This document shows positions 1-9,340 of a DNA stretch of 48,998 nucleotides, piece after piece. Origin of the DNA: Myxococcaceae bacterium. GTDB lineage: Bacteria > Myxococcota > Myxococcia > Myxococcales > Myxococcaceae. The position numbers and the translations under genes are program-made. How positions within the stretch are numbered: position 1 is the first letter of the stretch; each line of letters starts with the position of its first letter. Below the pieces are notes generated by a model that was given only the letters and a program-made list of their open reading frames with translations, did no database searches and was not told where the DNA came from. Location: the NCBI GenBank assembly GCA_025459425.1, contig JALOQF010000016.1, forward strand, positions 1 through 48,998. The letters run 5' to 3'.

Positions 1-2
1 CA

Positions 3-1493
3 CAGGTTCGGCGGAGCGGCACGGTGACGTTGACGCCGGGACAACACACGCTGCGCGTCGAGGGCGTCGCGCCGGTGCTGCAAGACCTCTCGCTGCGCGG
101 AGACGCCAGCACCGGCACGACGGTGGTGGACGTGCGGGTGCGGCGTGCGCTGCTGGTGACGAGCGACGAGAAGCCCGAGGCCGCGCGGGCGCTCGAGCGC
201 GACATCGAGGCGCTCACCGAGTCACTGAAGGTGCTGCAGGAAGACCGCGCGCTCCTCGTGCAGCGGCGCGAGCGGCTCGAGGCGGTGCTCGAGCGGGGCC
301 TCTCGGAGCTGCCCGAGGACGTGTCCTGGGGCGTGACGGTGCCGCAGTGGAAGGAGACGCTCGAAGGGCTCTTCACGAAGGTGCGCGCGCTGGCCGACGA
401 GGCGCTGGTGCTGGAGCAGAAGACGAAGACGCAGCGTGAAGCGCGCGAACGGCTCATCGCGCAGCGGCAGGCCTTCGACCGGCCAGACACGCGGTTCGCG
501 GCGTGGCTCGAGGCCGACGTGGTGGTGACGGCGGCCGGGCCGGTGACGGTGTCGCTCGAGTACACGGTGCCGAACGCGCTCTGGCGGCCGCTCCACTCGG
601 CGCGGCTGTCGGGCGGAACGCTCACGGTCGAGAGCCGGGCCTGCGTCTGGCAGCACACCGGCGAGGACTGGACGAACGCGCGGCTCGTCTTCTCGACGGC
701 CCGCTCCTCGCTCGGCATCGAGCCGCCGTTGCTCACGGACGACCTGCTGGCCGCGCAGAAGAAGAGCGACAAGCTGGTGGTGCAGGCGCGGCAGGTGGTG
801 ATTCAGAAGGCGTCGGTGGGCGGGCGTGGCGGAGGCGGGGCTCCAGCCGCGCCGGCCTCGGTGGAGCTGCCGGGCGTGGACGACGGCGGCGAGGTGCGCA
901 CGCTCGAGGCGAAGGGGCCGTGCACGGTGCCGTCCGACGGGCGGCCCACCATCGTGCCGCTGTTCGACTTCACGGCGCCCGCGACGCCTCGGCACAAGGT
1001 GTTCCCGGAGCTGGAGCTCAAGGTCTTCCTCACGGCGACGGCGACGAACACGGGCCGCTTCCCGTTGCTGGCGGGGCCGGTCGAGCTCTTGCTCGAGAGT
1101 GGCTTCGTCGGCTGGACGAAGGTGCTCTTCGTGGCGCCGGGCGAGACGTTCCAGCTCTCGTTCGGCCCGGACGAAGCGCTGCGGGTGGCGCGGGCGGAGC
1201 GCGAGAAGGAGGCCGAGTCACACGTCGACAAGTGGAAGACGACGACGCAGTCGGTCTGGCTCTACCTGTCGAACGTGGGCGACGAAGCGCGCACGGTCGA
1301 GGTGAAGGAGCGCATGCCCGTCTCCGAGCTCGAGCAGGTGAAGGTGGAGCTGGCGACGAAGAAGACGCAGCCGCGGCCCGAGGTCGACGCGCACGGCTTC
1401 CTCACGTGGATGGTGGAGCTGCCACCCCACAGCCAGGCGCAGGTGCGCTTCGCGTACGACGTCTCGGCGGCGCCCGGCGTTCAGGGCGTGTAG
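3..1493 (+). CDS. DUF4139 (MuiA-like) protein, 5' end outside the window
   Basis: The reading frame is open to the first base of the window, and the residues before the first possible internal start (GTG at 24) read as QVRRSGTVTLTPGQHTL, which is typical of the DUF4140 N-terminal part of this family. I therefore treat the gene as truncated by the window edge rather than starting at 24. After this beta-rich piece comes a long charged coiled-coil stretch (about residues 50-160 of the visible part), then the C-terminal DUF4139 beta-sandwich with the family-like ending (GFLTWMVELPPHSQAQVRF). A Gly/Ala-rich linker interrupts the middle. Family members are predicted to be secreted or periplasmic; MuiA was named as an inhibitor of mucoidy, but the biochemical role is unknown. 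The signal peptide, if any, lies outside the window. Confidence 0.8.
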   Translation, partial: QVRRSGTVTLTPGQHTLRVEGVAPVLQDLSLRGDASTGTTVVDVRVRRALLVTSDEKPEAARALERDIEALTESLKVLQEDRALLVQRRERLEAVLERGLSELPEDVSWGVTVPQWKETLEGLFTKVRALADEALVLEQKTKTQREARERLIAQRQAFDRPDTRFAAWLEADVVVTAAGPVTVSLEYTVPNALWRPLHSARLSGGTLTVESRACVWQHTGEDWTNARLVFSTARSSLGIEPPLLTDDLLAAQKKSDKLVVQARQVVIQKASVGGRGGGGAPAAPASVELPGVDDGGEVRTLEAKGPCTVPSDGRPTIVPLFDFTAPATPRHKVFPELELKVFLTATATNTGRFPLLAGPVELLLESGFVGWTKVLFVAPGETFQLSFGPDEALRVARAEREKEAESHVDKWKTTTQSVWLYLSNVGDEARTVEVKERMPVSELEQVKVELATKKTQPRPEVDAHGFLTWMVELPPHSQAQVRFAYDVSAAPGVQGV

Positions 1494-2192
1494 CCGGCTG
1501 GCGACCGCCTCGGTTCGGAGCCGCGTCGCCGAGATTCCACGTCCGAGCGCATCACGCGCGTGCGCCATGATGACTGAGCCGTCGAGGATTCCTCGTACGC
1601 GAGCAGGTTGCGCTGCAGCGCTCCAAGCGCTTCAGCGGTGACGAACGCGTCACGCACCTCCAGCGCTGGCTCGAGCGTGCTGGCCGCATCACCTTTGAGT
1701 GGGTTGTCTGACCGTTGCGCCGTGAGGGACGCCAACTCCAGGAGGTGTTGAACACCTGCGCGAGCGTCGGCTCCCCGGCGCACGCACGGCAGCTACGTCC
1801 TGGGGCGGCGGAGCCGGCTCCGCTCACTGCCGCGGCGGTCGCGCCGACAAAGTGCTGGTGGTCGACGTCGACGGACGCGGGCGTACGCGCAGTCGAGGCG
1901 GTACGACCCGCCATCCGCTTCAGGCGCGCATCACGCTCGAGCGCGACGACCGGCGGAGCAGGCGCCTCTCACTCCGCGGCGGACCTCCGGACACTGGCAC
2001 GGAAAGGGGCTCCCCGGCGTCGGTTGGGGCGAGCCGAAGCCGCCCGTTTTCGCGCGCCTCGACCGCAGCGGGGCGCAGCTCACGCCGAGGTTCGGGTCAG
2101 TCAGGCCGGGGCTCTGGCGCTGACGGGCTTGCGGCCCGCCACCACTTCGACCGGGGCACGTCGTTGGTGCGAACGCGAAGCTCGCGGTCCGC
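1494..2192. other. 700-bp gap without a convincing gene
   Basis: Between the DUF4139 stop and the convergent desaturase stop I see no frame with a ribosome site, family motif and strong GC3 bias. Two short stretches look faintly protein-like: a minus-strand frame at about 1555-1783 rich in Leu/Ala/Glu, and a plus-strand frame ending at about 1710 with RVTHLQRWLERAG. They overlap in opposite directions, so at most one could be real. By rough count the third-position GC of the minus frame is about 70 %, lower than in real neighbours. The stretch may hold decayed coding DNA. Confidence 0.4.
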
Positions 2193-3767
2193 CTACGCCG
2201 CTCGTCGCCCAACTGCGCCCACCATGCCCTCGCTCGTCGGCAGCGAGCCCATCGCTGGAACGTGAGGCCAGTTGACGAACTGCTTCCCCACCAGCGGAGC
2301 GATGTGGTGCCCGACGATGTTGGCGCTCTCCATGATGGTGAGCAGGCCCGAGCCGGGGTGCGTGCCGCCGCCCACCCAGTACAGGTTGTTCACGTGCGGA
2401 GACTTCACCCGCGGGCGCAGGGGCCCGAGCTGCAACCAGGTGTGCGAGAGGTTGAAGACGGCGCCGCGGAACACGTTGAACTCGTCTCGCCACGTCTCGG
2501 CGGTGAAGGCGCGCTGCTCGACGATGTGCTTCTCGACGTCCTTCGCGCCTACCTTGGCGAGCCACTGGGGCACCTTCTTCGTCAGCTCGGCCTCGATGCG
2601 CTTCCAGTCGTGCGGGTCGCCGGTGTTGGGCGTGGGCACCAGCACGTACATCGCCGAGTGGCCCTTCGGCGCGCCGGCCGGGTCGGTGACGTTCGGGTTC
2701 ACCGCGTAGAACGGCGGGTCTTCCAGGTCGGCCTGCCGGTCTTCGAGCGTGGCGCGGTCGGTCTTCCGCGCGGCGTTCGAGAGATAGATGAGGTGGTGCG
2801 GCAGGTCCTCGTACTTCGTGTCGAGGCCCAGGTAGAGCATGAAGGTCGAGCAGCTGTACTTCGCGCGCCCCAGTGACTTGTTCGACAGCCGGGTGCGCTC
2901 GCGCCACTTCTCGGGCACCAGCCGCTGCGCCGCGTACGGCAGGTCGGCGTTGACGACGACGAGGTCGGCCTTGAGCACCTCACCTCCGGCGAGGCGAACG
3001 CCCACCGCGGCGCCGTTCTCGACGAGCACCTCGTCGACGGGGCTCGACATCTTGAAGGTGGCGCCGAGGTCCTGCGCACAGCGCATCATGCCCTTCGCCA
3101 GCTCGCGGAAGCCGCCCATCACGTGCCACACGCCGAAGGCGAGCTCGATGTACGGAATGACACCGAACACCGACGAGCAGGTGGTGGGGTGCAGCCCGAG
3201 GTACTTCGAGGGGTAGCTGAAGGCGTACGAGACGCGGTCGTCGTGGAAGAACTCGTCGAGGTGGTCGTACAGCGTCTGCCACGGCTTGAAGCGCACCGTC
3301 GGCAGCATGCGCAGCGGGTTGAAGTACGACAGGTCGTTCGCCGGGTGCGCGAGGAACTTCTCGTACGCGACGAAGTACTTGTCGCGCGAGAGCGTCATCC
3401 ACTTCTCGTAGGCGGGCACCAGCTTCGGGTCGAGCCGGGCGAGCTCGGCCTTCATCTTCTCCTGGTCCCAGTGGGTGTCGAGGCGGCTGCCGTCCCAGAA
3501 GTGGAGCCGGGTGTTCTCGGGCAGCCGCTTGAGCGTCACGTAGTCTTCGATGCGCTTGCCCGCGCGGCGGAAGATGCCCTCGAGGATCTGCGGGAGCTGC
3601 ATGATGCTGGGGCCGGTGTCGACCTCGTACGCGCCCATCTTGAGGCCGCGCATGCGGCCGCCGGGAATCGCCTCTTTCTCGACCACCGTGACGTCGAGTC
3701 CGAGACCCGCGAGGTTGATGGCTGCCGACAAACCACCCGGGCCGGCACCGACGATGAGCGCTTTCAT
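2193..3767 (-). CDS. CrtI-type phytoene desaturase / carotenoid oxidoreductase
   Basis: FAD-dependent amine-oxidase-fold enzyme expected to introduce double bonds into phytoene or a later carotenoid intermediate at the membrane. The N-terminus carries the dinucleotide-binding motif GAGPGGLSAA (residues 7-16) followed by an acidic residue at the end of the second strand (VVEKE, about residue 30). The C-terminal part has the family signature around GGGTHPGSG before the last helix. Length 524 aa is normal for CrtI. The ATG at 3767 starts directly at the FAD motif. No crtB or crtE homologue lies beside it, so the exact substrate is open; myxobacteria usually have more than one CrtI-like enzyme. 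Downstream of the FHA gene on the same strand with a 79-bp gap, possibly a coincidence of orientation. Carotenoid isomerase or retinol-saturase-like activity are alternatives. Confidence 0.88.
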   Translation of the reverse strand: MKALIVGAGPGGLSAAINLAGLGLDVTVVEKEAIPGGRMRGLKMGAYEVDTGPSIMQLPQILEGIFRRAGKRIEDYVTLKRLPENTRLHFWDGSRLDTHWDQEKMKAELARLDPKLVPAYEKWMTLSRDKYFVAYEKFLAHPANDLSYFNPLRMLPTVRFKPWQTLYDHLDEFFHDDRVSYAFSYPSKYLGLHPTTCSSVFGVIPYIELAFGVWHVMGGFRELAKGMMRCAQDLGATFKMSSPVDEVLVENGAAVGVRLAGGEVLKADLVVVNADLPYAAQRLVPEKWRERTRLSNKSLGRAKYSCSTFMLYLGLDTKYEDLPHHLIYLSNAARKTDRATLEDRQADLEDPPFYAVNPNVTDPAGAPKGHSAMYVLVPTPNTGDPHDWKRIEAELTKKVPQWLAKVGAKDVEKHIVEQRAFTAETWRDEFNVFRGAVFNLSHTWLQLGPLRPRVKSPHVNNLYWVGGGTHPGSGLLTIMESANIVGHHIAPLVGKQFVNWPHVPAMGSLPTSEGMVGAVGRRAA

Positions 3768-3846
3768 GGCGGCCCACGAGTAGCCGCGCCGCTTCCCGTT
3801 TTCACGGGTTTGTCTGGGTGGGCCTCGTTCCGGGCGCTTGTGCCGC

Positions 3847-4371
3847 TCATCCCTTCAGGTGCTCGGCCTTCTCGAGAATGCGGGGGATGAGGCGGCCCGG
3901 TGCATAGAAGGTGAGGTGAATGCCTCCCGCCGAGATGGTGCAGCGGTCGACGAGCTGCACTTCGTCTCCGGGCTGCACCGACATGCGGCGCACGAGCGTC
4001 GAGGCGTGCGCATCGGGCGCGACCCACAGCACCCACTGCCCCTCGCCGCGCGTCGAGAGGAAGAAGTGCACGCGCGAGATGGTGAGGTCGTCGAGGACGA
4101 GGTCGTTGTCGAGCGACCGGCCCACCGACAGCCGCGTCGCGGCACCTTCGAGCTTGAGGGCGAAGCAGAGCGGATCACCCTCGAGCGGGCTCTTCGGCCG
4201 CGCGGCCTCGAGGGGCACCACCGTCGTCACCGGCACCGGCGTGGGCGCCGCTTCGACCCGGCTCCCGGGCTCCCAGACGAGGAAGGGCGTCGGATAGCGC
4301 GCAGCCAGCCCCGAGCCCAGCACGAGGGCCTGGCGGGCGAGCATCGACAAGGGCACTCCCGAGATGGGCAT
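3847..4371 (-). CDS. FHA-domain protein
   Basis: The C-terminal half is a forkhead-associated domain, a phosphothreonine-binding module: GR at residues 84-85 in SVGRSLDNDLVLDD, followed by SRVH at 99-102, the classic spacing of the binding loops. The N-terminal 60 residues are Pro/Val-rich and probably disordered or a linker. I chose the ATG at 4371 (MPISGVPLSM); an upstream GTG at 4416 would add 15 Cys/Arg-rich residues that do not look like a domain. No kinase domain is present, so it would be a reader of Ser/Thr phosphorylation. It is divergent from the LytS-like kinase gene across 149 bp, so the two may share a control region. Confidence 0.8.
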   Translation of the reverse strand: MPISGVPLSMLARQALVLGSGLAARYPTPFLVWEPGSRVEAAPTPVPVTTVVPLEAARPKSPLEGDPLCFALKLEGAATRLSVGRSLDNDLVLDDLTISRVHFFLSTRGEGQWVLWVAPDAHASTLVRRMSVQPGDEVQLVDRCTISAGGIHLTFYAPGRLIPRILEKAEHLKG

Positions 4372-4520
4372 GACGGCTTTGAGCCTAGGCCGAGCCTCGC
4401 AGCAGGTGCAGCCCACAAGTCGGCCCGCCTGGTTGGGAGGGGGACGCCGTTCGTCGGGCGTGGCCGGCCGCCCATCGCCCCGGCGGGAAACTGACGGGAG
4501 GCGTGACGTAGAGTGGGCCC

Positions 4521-5597
4521 ATGCCGACCGCCGGAGGCTCGACCCGCATCGACGTGCCCGCGCCGGGGGCCGGGCCGCTCCTGCCGCGGGAGCTGCTCTG
4601 GCTCTACCCGCTGGTGCCCTTCATCACGTCGGCGCTGCTCATCGACGACTTCTTCGAGATGGACCGCGCGACGCAGCTGCGCAAGTTCCTCTCGACGTTC
4701 ATTCCCTTCGTCGCCATCGCGGGCACCTTCCACCCGCTGTACCACTTCGTCGTCCCCGGCCTGCTGCGTCGGCTCCCGGAGCGGTGGCACCGGGCGGCGC
4801 TGCACCTGGTTCTCGTGGTGGGTGGGTCGACTGGCATCAGCCTGCTCATTCGCCCGCTCCACAACGCCGTGTGTGGGAAGGACCTGCAGCCGCTGCCCTT
4901 CGCGATCTCGAGCGTCATCATCTCGTGCGCGCTCATCTTTCCGTCGCTGTTGATTCAGGCGCAGCGCAACCGCACCCAGGCCGTCGAGCGCCTCGCGCAG
5001 GCGGAGCGACAGGCGGCGCTCAAGGCGCAGCTCGAGGCGCTGCAGGCGCGCACGAACCCGCACTTCTTCTTCAACTCCATCAACACGGTGGCGAGCCTCA
5101 TTCCCGACGACCCGGCGCTGGCCGAGCGAACGCTGGAGCGCCTGGCCGACCTGTTCCGCTACGCGCTCGACTCGAACAAGACGCGCGCGGTGCCGCTCAA
5201 GCGCGAGTTCGACATGGTGACGGACTACCTGGCGATTCAGACGGCGCGCTTCGGGAGCCGGCTCGAGTCGAAGGTGTCGCTCGACCCGCAGGTGGCCAAC
5301 TACGAGGTACCGCCGCTGATGCTGCAGCCGCTGGTCGAGAACGCGATTCTGCACGGGCTGGCCGACCGCAAGCGCGGGCGCGTCGAGGTGTCGGCGCGGC
5401 GCGAGGGCGACCGCGTCATCATCGAGGTGCGCGACGATGGCCCCGGCCCTGGCGCGTCGAAGCACCGGGGCACGCAGACGAGCGTGAAGGACATGGGCGA
5501 GCGGGTGCGGCTCGCGTTCGGAGAGTCGAGCCACTTCGGACTCGAGGCGGCACCTGGCGGTGGGTGTCTGGCCAGGCTCGCGCTCCCGGCGGTGTGA
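4521..5597 (+). CDS. LytS/YehU-type membrane sensor histidine kinase
   Basis: A 358-aa sensor with four predicted N-terminal membrane spans (about residues 25-45, 55-75, 95-112 and 130-150), then a His_kinase (PF06580-type) domain and an HATPase domain. The phosphoacceptor is H181 in TNPHFFFNSINTV, the N-box is VENAILHG, and the G-box reads DDGPGPG. Its partner is the LytTR regulator that begins 2 nt after its stop, so the two are co-translated. Kinases of this class sense membrane or small-molecule signals and act through LytTR regulators. No extracellular sensor domain is present, suggesting sensing within the membrane. Confidence 0.92.
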   Translation: MPTAGGSTRIDVPAPGAGPLLPRELLWLYPLVPFITSALLIDDFFEMDRATQLRKFLSTFIPFVAIAGTFHPLYHFVVPGLLRRLPERWHRAALHLVLVVGGSTGISLLIRPLHNAVCGKDLQPLPFAISSVIISCALIFPSLLIQAQRNRTQAVERLAQAERQAALKAQLEALQARTNPHFFFNSINTVASLIPDDPALAERTLERLADLFRYALDSNKTRAVPLKREFDMVTDYLAIQTARFGSRLESKVSLDPQVANYEVPPLMLQPLVENAILHGLADRKRGRVEVSARREGDRVIIEVRDDGPGPGASKHRGTQTSVKDMGERVRLAFGESSHFGLEAAPGGGCLARLALPAV

Positions 5598-5599
5598 CG

Positions 5600-6331
5600 A
5601 TGGCGCTCCTGAAGGCCCTGGTGGTCGACGACGAAGCGCCGGCGCGACGCCGGCTGGCCCGCATGCTCGAGGAAGCAGGCGTCGAGGTCGCCGGTGAGGC
5701 GGAAGACGGAGAAGACGCGCTCCGACAAGCGCGCGCGCTGGGCCCAGACGTGGTGTTCCTCGACATCCGCATGCCGGGTGTCGACGGCATGACGTTGGCG
5801 CAGACGCACCTCGACCTGCCGCCCATCGTGTTCTGCACGGCCTACGACGAGTTCGCGGTGAAGGCGTTCGAGGTGAACGCGGTGGACTACCTGCTCAAGC
5901 CCGTTCGGCCGGAGCGGCTCGCCTCGGCGCTCGAGAAGGTGCGCGCCAAACAGCACGCCTCGAAGCAGGCCGTGGCGAAGGCGCTCCATGCCGTGGCGCC
6001 AGCGAACGGCACCCGCATCGTGTCGAGCACGCGGGGCGAGGTGCGCTTCTTCGACGCGAAGGCGCTGACGCGGCTGTGGGCGTCGGACAAGTACACGGTG
6101 TTCCTCGCCGACGGAGAAGAGCAGCTCACCGAGGAGTCGCTCTCGACGTTGGAGCAACGGCTCGCCCCACACGGCTTCTTGCGCATCCACCGGGCCGAGT
6201 TGGTTCGCCTCGAGGCGGTGAAGGCGCTCTCGACGGAAGACGGCTTTCACGAGGTGCTGCTCACGGACGGGCAGCGGGCGAAGGTGAGCCGGCGCAGCGT
6301 GGCAGCGGTGAAGCAGGCGCTGGGCTTGTAG
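5600..6331 (+). CDS. LytTR-family response regulator
   Basis: A 243-aa regulator with an N-terminal receiver domain (acidic pair DDE near residue 9, phosphoacceptor D55 in VVFLDIRMPGVDG, and KPVRPERL at the switch Lys) and a C-terminal LytTR DNA-binding domain (ALTRLWASDKYTVFLADG and FLRIHRAELV). LytTR regulators bind pairs of direct repeats upstream of target genes. The ATG at 5600 lies 2 nt after the kinase stop. The targets are not evident; the next gene on this strand (6463) is separated by 131 bp and could be one. Confidence 0.93.
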   Translation: MALLKALVVDDEAPARRRLARMLEEAGVEVAGEAEDGEDALRQARALGPDVVFLDIRMPGVDGMTLAQTHLDLPPIVFCTAYDEFAVKAFEVNAVDYLLKPVRPERLASALEKVRAKQHASKQAVAKALHAVAPANGTRIVSSTRGEVRFFDAKALTRLWASDKYTVFLADGEEQLTEESLSTLEQRLAPHGFLRIHRAELVRLEAVKALSTEDGFHEVLLTDGQRAKVSRRSVAAVKQALGL

Positions 6332-6462
6332 CGGCGGTGATCAGCCGGGCCGCATCTCAAGCGCGGGACGTTGCTGCCATTTCTTCAGTAAAATCGAAGA
6401 CTTCACTCTGAGCAGGCCTTGCACGACGGGGCGGCACCCCTTCACCCCCAACGAGGCCCCAC

Positions 6463-7227
6463 ATGCTCACCGTTCATCTCATCGCTGTGCTCCTGACCCA
6501 GTCTCCTGACTCTGCCCTCGGCGACGTGGGCGAGTCGTGCCGCGCCCGTTCTGACTGTCGCGCGGGTCTGCGCTGCGTCAACGCCCAGTGTGCCGCGCCG
6601 GTCGCCCAGACGAAGGAAGGTCAGGCGTGCGAGGCCACCTCGGACTGCTCGTCGGACGGCTCGCTTCGCTGCGTGGCCCGCGTCTGCCGCGTCCGTGGCG
6701 CCGTGTCGGTGGCTCCGGCACCCGAGGTCGGTTCATCGACGGCCCGCCTGATGGACGCGCCGCCCCCGCCGCCCCGCTCGGCCACCCTCATCGACTCGCC
6801 GCCGCCGCCCCCGCCGCCGTCGGCCGTGCTGGCGAACGGCATGTCGGTCAGCCAGCAGATCATGAACCTCGAGCGTGAAATCGACTCCATCAACTTCGAC
6901 CTTCGTCGGGTGCAGACCGGCTGGCCGGGTGGTTCCATCGCGCTCGTCGTCATCGGCGCGATTCTTTCGCCGCTCGCGCTCATCGGAATTCCGCTGCTGC
7001 TGATCCCGTGGGTGGGCATCCCCGTCATGCTGATCGGGCTCGGTGGCGTGGCGATGATCATCGGCGGCGCGACGACTGGAGCAAAGGCTGCGAGTGCTGC
7101 CATGGCCGAGCGCAACTCCCTGCTGGAGCGCCGCAGCAACGCGGAGCGTGAGTTGGCGAACCTGCGCCGCGTGGCGACTGCGCCCGAGCCGTCGAACGCC
7201 GCCATGCTGACGCTCGCGGTCTTCTGA
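6463..7227 (+). CDS. Cys-rich secreted/membrane protein with Pro linker
   Basis: Starts with a short hydrophobic leader (MLTVHLIAVLLTQS), followed by two Cys-rich motifs (CRARSDCRAGLRC...C and CEATSDCSSDGSLRC...C), each with paired cysteines that probably form disulfides outside the cytoplasm. A low-complexity Pro stretch (residues about 100-125) leads to a coiled coil, then two adjacent membrane spans (about residues 160-205) and a second coiled coil. The Cys motif resembles those of many myxobacterial lipoproteins and recurs in the broken gene at 39946. No known function. A strong intrinsic terminator follows within 30 bp. Confidence 0.75.
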   Translation: MLTVHLIAVLLTQSPDSALGDVGESCRARSDCRAGLRCVNAQCAAPVAQTKEGQACEATSDCSSDGSLRCVARVCRVRGAVSVAPAPEVGSSTARLMDAPPPPPRSATLIDSPPPPPPPSAVLANGMSVSQQIMNLEREIDSINFDLRRVQTGWPGGSIALVVIGAILSPLALIGIPLLLIPWVGIPVMLIGLGGVAMIIGGATTGAKAASAAMAERNSLLERRSNAERELANLRRVATAPEPSNAAMLTLAVF

Positions 7228-7254
7228 CCCGAGCGCTGACAGCTGATGATGGCC

Positions 7255-7293
7255 CTCGGCCCTGGCGAGCACCTGCCAGGGCCGAGTCGTTTT
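7255..7293 (+). terminator. Rho-independent terminator
   Basis: A perfect 12-bp stem (CTCGGCCCTGGC pairing with GCCAGGGCCGAG) with an 8-nt loop is followed by TCGTTTT. It sits 27 bp after the stop of the Cys-rich membrane protein gene and is the clearest terminator in the window. Confidence 0.9.
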
Positions 7294-7626
7294 CGGACCA
7301 CGCTCGACGGGGCGCCGCTCCCGAGCTGGTGCAAGCCCTGTTCGGGTGCGCACTCCGGCGCCGGATTTGCGAAACGCACTCAATCCTCCCCGCATTCGGA
7401 GTCACCGCGGCGGTGAGGCTGCTCCGCGTCACGACGCACGTCGGCGGTGACTCGAGGTCGCTCGGCGGCACGGGAAGGCGACAGCAACCCAGGAGCGTGG
7501 GAGCGCTCCGACGGCCACGACCGGCGTCACCATCGCTCGCGCGAACCTCGAGGGCGTGTCGGGCGAAACACGGCCGCGACCTGAAGCTTCGGCCCGTTCA
7601 CCTCACGCGACGACGCCGACGTCCCC
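7294..7626. other. 333-bp gap between convergent genes
   Basis: Lies between the terminator and the stop of the DUF1552 gene. I see no gene-like frame, repeat or structured RNA here. Confidence 0.5.
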
Positions 7627-9339
7627 TCAGCTCGTGACGATGGGGAGCCGCGCGCTCATGTCGGCGATCTGCGCAGGCAGGTAGGGCACGCGGTCATCAC
7701 CGGGCTCGACGAAGGGATCGCCGTAGCCCGGCACGCGCCCGCCGCGGCCGGGGAACTTCGTCGCGTACGCCGCGTCCGTCAGCTCGTAGTCCGCCGCGTC
7801 GAGCCCCATCGCCTGGCAGATGTTCGCGAGCAGCCGGTTCTGCGGAATGCCGGCGCGCCACATGTTGCCGTACCGCGCCCGAATGGTGCGCGCGCGGTTG
7901 GTGAAGTCGACGTAGTGCCCGGTGCGGAAGAAGCCGCCTGCTCCACCAGCGAGAATCGTCGGCACCGTCTTCGCGTCGTGCGTCGACGGTCCGCTCTCCG
8001 AGCTCCAGTACACCAGCGCCTGGTCGAGCATCGAGACGCCCGGCACCACCTGCGCCTGGTCGAGCCGGCGGCAGAGGTCGACGAACCCGAACTCGAAGTT
8101 GAAGCGCTGCGTCTCCATGATGAGGCGCTGCCGGTCCTCGAGGAAGTGGTTGTGAAAGCACATCGCGTGCGAGTCGGTGCGGTGCGCCTCGAACTGGCTC
8201 GCAGTGTTGAACACGGTCGGGTTCCACTGGTCGCGCAGTGACGACAGCATGCGCACCACCAGCCGCGTCGAGCCGCACTGCATCGCGCTCACCAGCAGCG
8301 CGTTCGACAGCTCCAGCGCCTGCCGGGCCTCGAGCTGCCGGGCCGACGCACCGCTCGGCGCGTTGCCCCATTCCCAGTCGGCCTCACCCTCGCGGTAGTA
8401 CAGGCCGCGCTGCGTCTGGGGCACCGTCGGCACCATGCAGCCCGGCGACATGGTGGCGCGCAGGCGGTCTCCGATGGTGCGAACGCCGGCCACGTATTCC
8501 TCGAGGCGCAGCTTGTCTTCGCGGCCGATGCGTCGGCCCGGCCCGAAGGCGCCCCGCGTGGTGCGCACGTAGTCCTGGTGCACGCGGTCGACGAGCGAGG
8601 CGCGCGGGTCGACCTGCCCCGGCGTCGTCTGCACCTGGTTGAACAGGAGCGAGAACAAGTCACCCAGCGTCTCGGCCGAGTAGGGGTTGCGCGCCACGCC
8701 GGTGCCGGAGCGGTACGTCGACAGCCGGTCGGCGCCCACCGCCAACGAGGGCGCCTTCACCAGCGCGCGCTCGCCGGGCGCGTAGAACTTCGACGACGCA
8801 CCGATGACGGCGTCGATGGTGGGCACCCGCACGTTCGCCAGCCCGTTGTCGGCGTCGCCGTCGCGGTTGACGAAGTCTCCGAGGAAGCCGCGGGTGTGGC
8901 CACCCCAGGTGAGGAAGTCGATGCCCCGCAGCACGTTCATCTTCGCGAGCAGCGAGTCGGGCACGAAGCTGCCGATGAGCGGAGACACCCGCGCGGCGCC
9001 GTTGTCGAAGTCGGGCAGCGCCTGCGAGCGGCTCGCCACCGTCTGCGCGTGCGTGCGCTTCAAGTCCACCAGCCGGCCAAAGCGGATGTCATGCGCCGGG
9101 TTTCCGTTGACGGCCGGGTACAGGCCCTGCGTGGTGAGCGTCACCGTCGCGTCGAGCGGGTAGGTGTTGTCGGCGTGCACGCCGCCGTGCCCGTGCCACA
9201 GCGCGATGAAGAAGCGAGGCAGCGCGGCCTGCGTGGCCTGGGCCTCGGCGCGGCTCATGAGCGAGGGGAGCAGCGGGAGCGTGAGGCTGGCTCCGAGGCC
9301 GCGGAGGAAGTGTCGTCGGCTGGCGCGGTCGTAGTGCAT
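7627..9339 (-). CDS. DUF1552 protein, Tat-exported
   Basis: A 570-aa protein beginning with a twin-arginine leader: Arg8-Arg9 in SRRHFLRGLG, then a hydrophobic stretch ending in RAEAQA. The body matches the DUF1552 family (ALPRFFIALWHGHGG near the N-terminus, ALVYWSSESG and NRLLANICQAMG near the C-terminus), which is common in planctomycetes and myxobacteria. The fold is thought to be related to sulfatase/DUF1501-type exported proteins, but no reaction is established. I use the ATG at 9339, one base after the upstream gene's stop (TGACATG), which also puts the Tat motif at the right distance. It forms an operon with the DUF1592 gene, as these families usually do. Confidence 0.9.
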   Translation of the reverse strand: MHYDRASRRHFLRGLGASLTLPLLPSLMSRAEAQATQAALPRFFIALWHGHGGVHADNTYPLDATVTLTTQGLYPAVNGNPAHDIRFGRLVDLKRTHAQTVASRSQALPDFDNGAARVSPLIGSFVPDSLLAKMNVLRGIDFLTWGGHTRGFLGDFVNRDGDADNGLANVRVPTIDAVIGASSKFYAPGERALVKAPSLAVGADRLSTYRSGTGVARNPYSAETLGDLFSLLFNQVQTTPGQVDPRASLVDRVHQDYVRTTRGAFGPGRRIGREDKLRLEEYVAGVRTIGDRLRATMSPGCMVPTVPQTQRGLYYREGEADWEWGNAPSGASARQLEARQALELSNALLVSAMQCGSTRLVVRMLSSLRDQWNPTVFNTASQFEAHRTDSHAMCFHNHFLEDRQRLIMETQRFNFEFGFVDLCRRLDQAQVVPGVSMLDQALVYWSSESGPSTHDAKTVPTILAGGAGGFFRTGHYVDFTNRARTIRARYGNMWRAGIPQNRLLANICQAMGLDAADYELTDAAYATKFPGRGGRVPGYGDPFVEPGDDRVPYLPAQIADMSARLPIVTS

Positions 9340-9340
9340 G

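Noticed and set aside
4227..5534. A long open frame opposite the LytS kinase
   Set aside because: No family motifs; the real kinase and its H-box lie on the other strand.
6366..6394. TAAAAT before the Cys-rich membrane protein as a -10 box
   Set aside because: No matching -35 hexamer at 16-18 bp; too weak to report as a promoter.
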